Below, one piece after another: positions 13,103 to 13,782 of a stretch of 13,782 bases of DNA. The stretch comes from CAYGWP01 sp964353455 (lineage in GTDB: Bacteria; Planctomycetota; Phycisphaerae; FEN-1346). Location: assembly GCA_964353455.1 (NCBI GenBank), contig CAYGWP010000493.1, forward strand, positions 1 to 13,782, given 5' to 3'. Position 1 is the first letter of the stretch; each line of letters starts with the position of its first letter. A program made the position numbers and the translations under genes. The notes beneath the pieces are model-generated. The model did no database searches. It saw only the letters and a list, made by a program, of their open reading frames with translations, and had not been told where the DNA came from.

Positions 13103-13255
13103 TCACTCCTTCTCCTCAAACTCCATATCCTGCTGCCTCACCCGCTTGGACTTATGGCGGGGGGCCTGGGGCAGGGTGACGTTGGGGCCGCCGGCGCCGC
13201 CGGGAATCTGGAGGCAGCGCGGGTTGGGGCGGTGCGGGTCCTTAAGGATTTCTTC
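13103..13255 (-). pseudogene. Truncated C-terminal coding remnant, unidentified
   Basis: The minus strand reads EILKDPHRPNPRCLQ, IPGGAGGPNVTLPQAP and RHKSKRVRQQDMEFEEKE up to a TGA at 13103-13105. Third codon positions are mostly G or C, as in real genes of this genome. Upstream, the frame enters the palindromic element at 13259-13346 and no start codon with a ribosome site is present. It may be the tail of a gene interrupted by that element. I do not recognise the protein, and chance translation is possible. Confidence 0.3.
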
Positions 13256-13258
13256 AGG

Positions 13259-13346
13259 TAGGGGACGCTCCCCTATTTCTGGCAAGATCGGGCAAAAACG
13301 CCAATGGTTTCGGGGTAAGTTCCCGGAAATAGGGGAGCGTCCCCTA
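13259..13346. repeat. BIME-like pair of inverted REP hairpins
   Basis: Two 21-bp arms (13259-13279 and 13326-13346) are perfect inverted repeats separated by 46 bp. Each arm is itself a hairpin: TAGGGGA-CGC-TCCCCTA on the left and TAGGGGA-GCG-TCCCCTA on the right. Two REPs in opposite orientation around a short asymmetric spacer is the standard BIME layout, usually mobilised by Y1 transposases. Confidence 0.9.
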
Positions 13347-13366
13347 TCAGGCCCCGTCGATTCCCT

Positions 13367-13415
13367 TTGACCCCCTCCCCACTCCGACCTATCGTGACTT
13401 GTGCCATGCGTCACG
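13367..13415 (+). promoter_or_regulatory. Second copy of the promoter-like block (no gene behind it)
   Basis: It aligns without gaps to 12277-12325 at 39 of 49 positions, keeping TTGACC, a 17-bp spacer, TATCGT and the downstream CATGCGTCACG. It points into the 3' end of the opposing oxidoreductase gene, so it has no obvious client. It may be an orphan promoter left after gene loss, an antisense promoter or a dispersed repeat. Confidence 0.45.
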
Positions 13416-13443
13416 TCGTTCGCCGCGCCGGCGGCGCGCGGCC

Positions 13444-13782
13444 TCAGCCGTTCAGGGTCCACCCGGCGCGGTACTTCCGGGAGAGGAACTCGTTGGCTTC
13501 GCGGCAGTTGGTGACCTTGCCGGCGGCGGGGTCGTACGCCAGTTTCTTGCCGACGCGGTACGCCACCAGGCCGAGCAGCAACTGCTCGATCATGTTGCCG
13601 CTGTACTCGAAGTCGCAGGCCGCCTTGAGGCTGGGGTTCTTGCAGGCGTCGATCCACTGTTTCTGGAAGTGGCCGAGCGGCGGCAGCACCGCGTCCTTCG
13701 CGCGCCCTTTGTAGTAGGTCAGGTCGGAATCGTCGCCGAACGGCAGCAGAATGCGCGAACCGAAGTCGCAGATGACATAGCC
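13444..13782 (-). CDS. Gfo/Idh/MocA-family oxidoreductase, C-terminal part (runs off window)
   Basis: The frame enters from the window edge and ends at TGA 13444-13446, giving 112 C-terminal residues. The sequence has the typical end of planctomycete-type Gfo/Idh/MocA proteins: GHFQKQWIDACKN, then CDFEYSGNMIEQLLLGLVAYRVGKKLAYD, TNCREANEFLSRKY and a final RAGWTLNG. In this family the residues after the Rossmann domain form the substrate-binding part; the NAD(P)-binding N-terminus lies outside the window. Members oxidise or reduce sugars or cyclitols and many are exported, but the substrate cannot be read. The gene converges on the repeat-rich region and is separated from the glycan operon by several kilobases, so a shared function is only possible, not shown. 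Confidence 0.85.
   Translation of the reverse strand, partial: GYVICDFGSRILLPFGDDSDLTYYKGRAKDAVLPPLGHFQKQWIDACKNPSLKAACDFEYSGNMIEQLLLGLVAYRVGKKLAYDPAAGKVTNCREANEFLSRKYRAGWTLNG

Overview
The window looks like accessory DNA from a high-GC bacterium, most probably a planctomycete or a close PVC relative. The clues are a Tat-exported sulfatase, a Tat-exported hydroxypyruvate-isomerase-like TIM barrel, a GH116 enzyme, DUF2961 and DUF4838 proteins, a Gfo/Idh/MocA oxidoreductase tail, and intergenic DNA full of REP-like palindromes. These assignments come from reading the sequence and from remembered family motifs; no database search was run.

Positions 1-9993 hold a minus-strand run of five genes with small gaps (31-146 bp). 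In transcription order they are a GH116 glycosidase with an inserted beta-sandwich-like module (9993-7075), a formylglycine sulfatase (7043-5457), a 1053-residue fusion of an SGNH esterase to a DUF4838/GH67-like glycosidase (5311-2150), a secreted protein probably of (alpha/alpha)-toroid fold (2114-972), and a DUF2961/GH172-type protein cut by the window edge (889-1). Together they look like a locus for dismantling a sulfated, esterified, probably uronic-acid- or furanose-containing glycan. Four of the five carry Sec or Tat signals; the GH116 enzyme has none and probably acts in the cytoplasm on imported fragments. A double palindrome (5351-5439) sits between the sulfatase and esterase genes.

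Position 10142 starts a divergent plus-strand gene for a Tat-exported hydroxypyruvate-isomerase-family protein (10142-11065), with a plausible promoter in the shared 148-bp intergenic region.

Positions 11066-12339 have no intact gene but much structure. A 276-bp element (11067-11342) is bounded by two identical 33-bp palindromic repeats and encloses seven T-tracts phased at about 10.6 bp, a predicted intrinsically curved segment. It is followed by tandem 37-bp repeats, two inverted copies of a REP-like hairpin family bracketing what looks like the C-terminal remnant of an IS200-type transposase, other palindromes, and a 7-bp tandem repeat.

Positions 12340-12855 encode a small secreted protein of unknown function whose base use is less GC-rich than its neighbours. 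It has a good promoter-like sequence before it and an attC-like site after it, which suggests a captured cassette. Positions 12856-13443 hold more palindromes, a truncated coding remnant and a second copy of the promoter-like block. The window ends in the C-terminus of a Gfo/Idh/MocA-type oxidoreductase on the minus strand (13782-13444).
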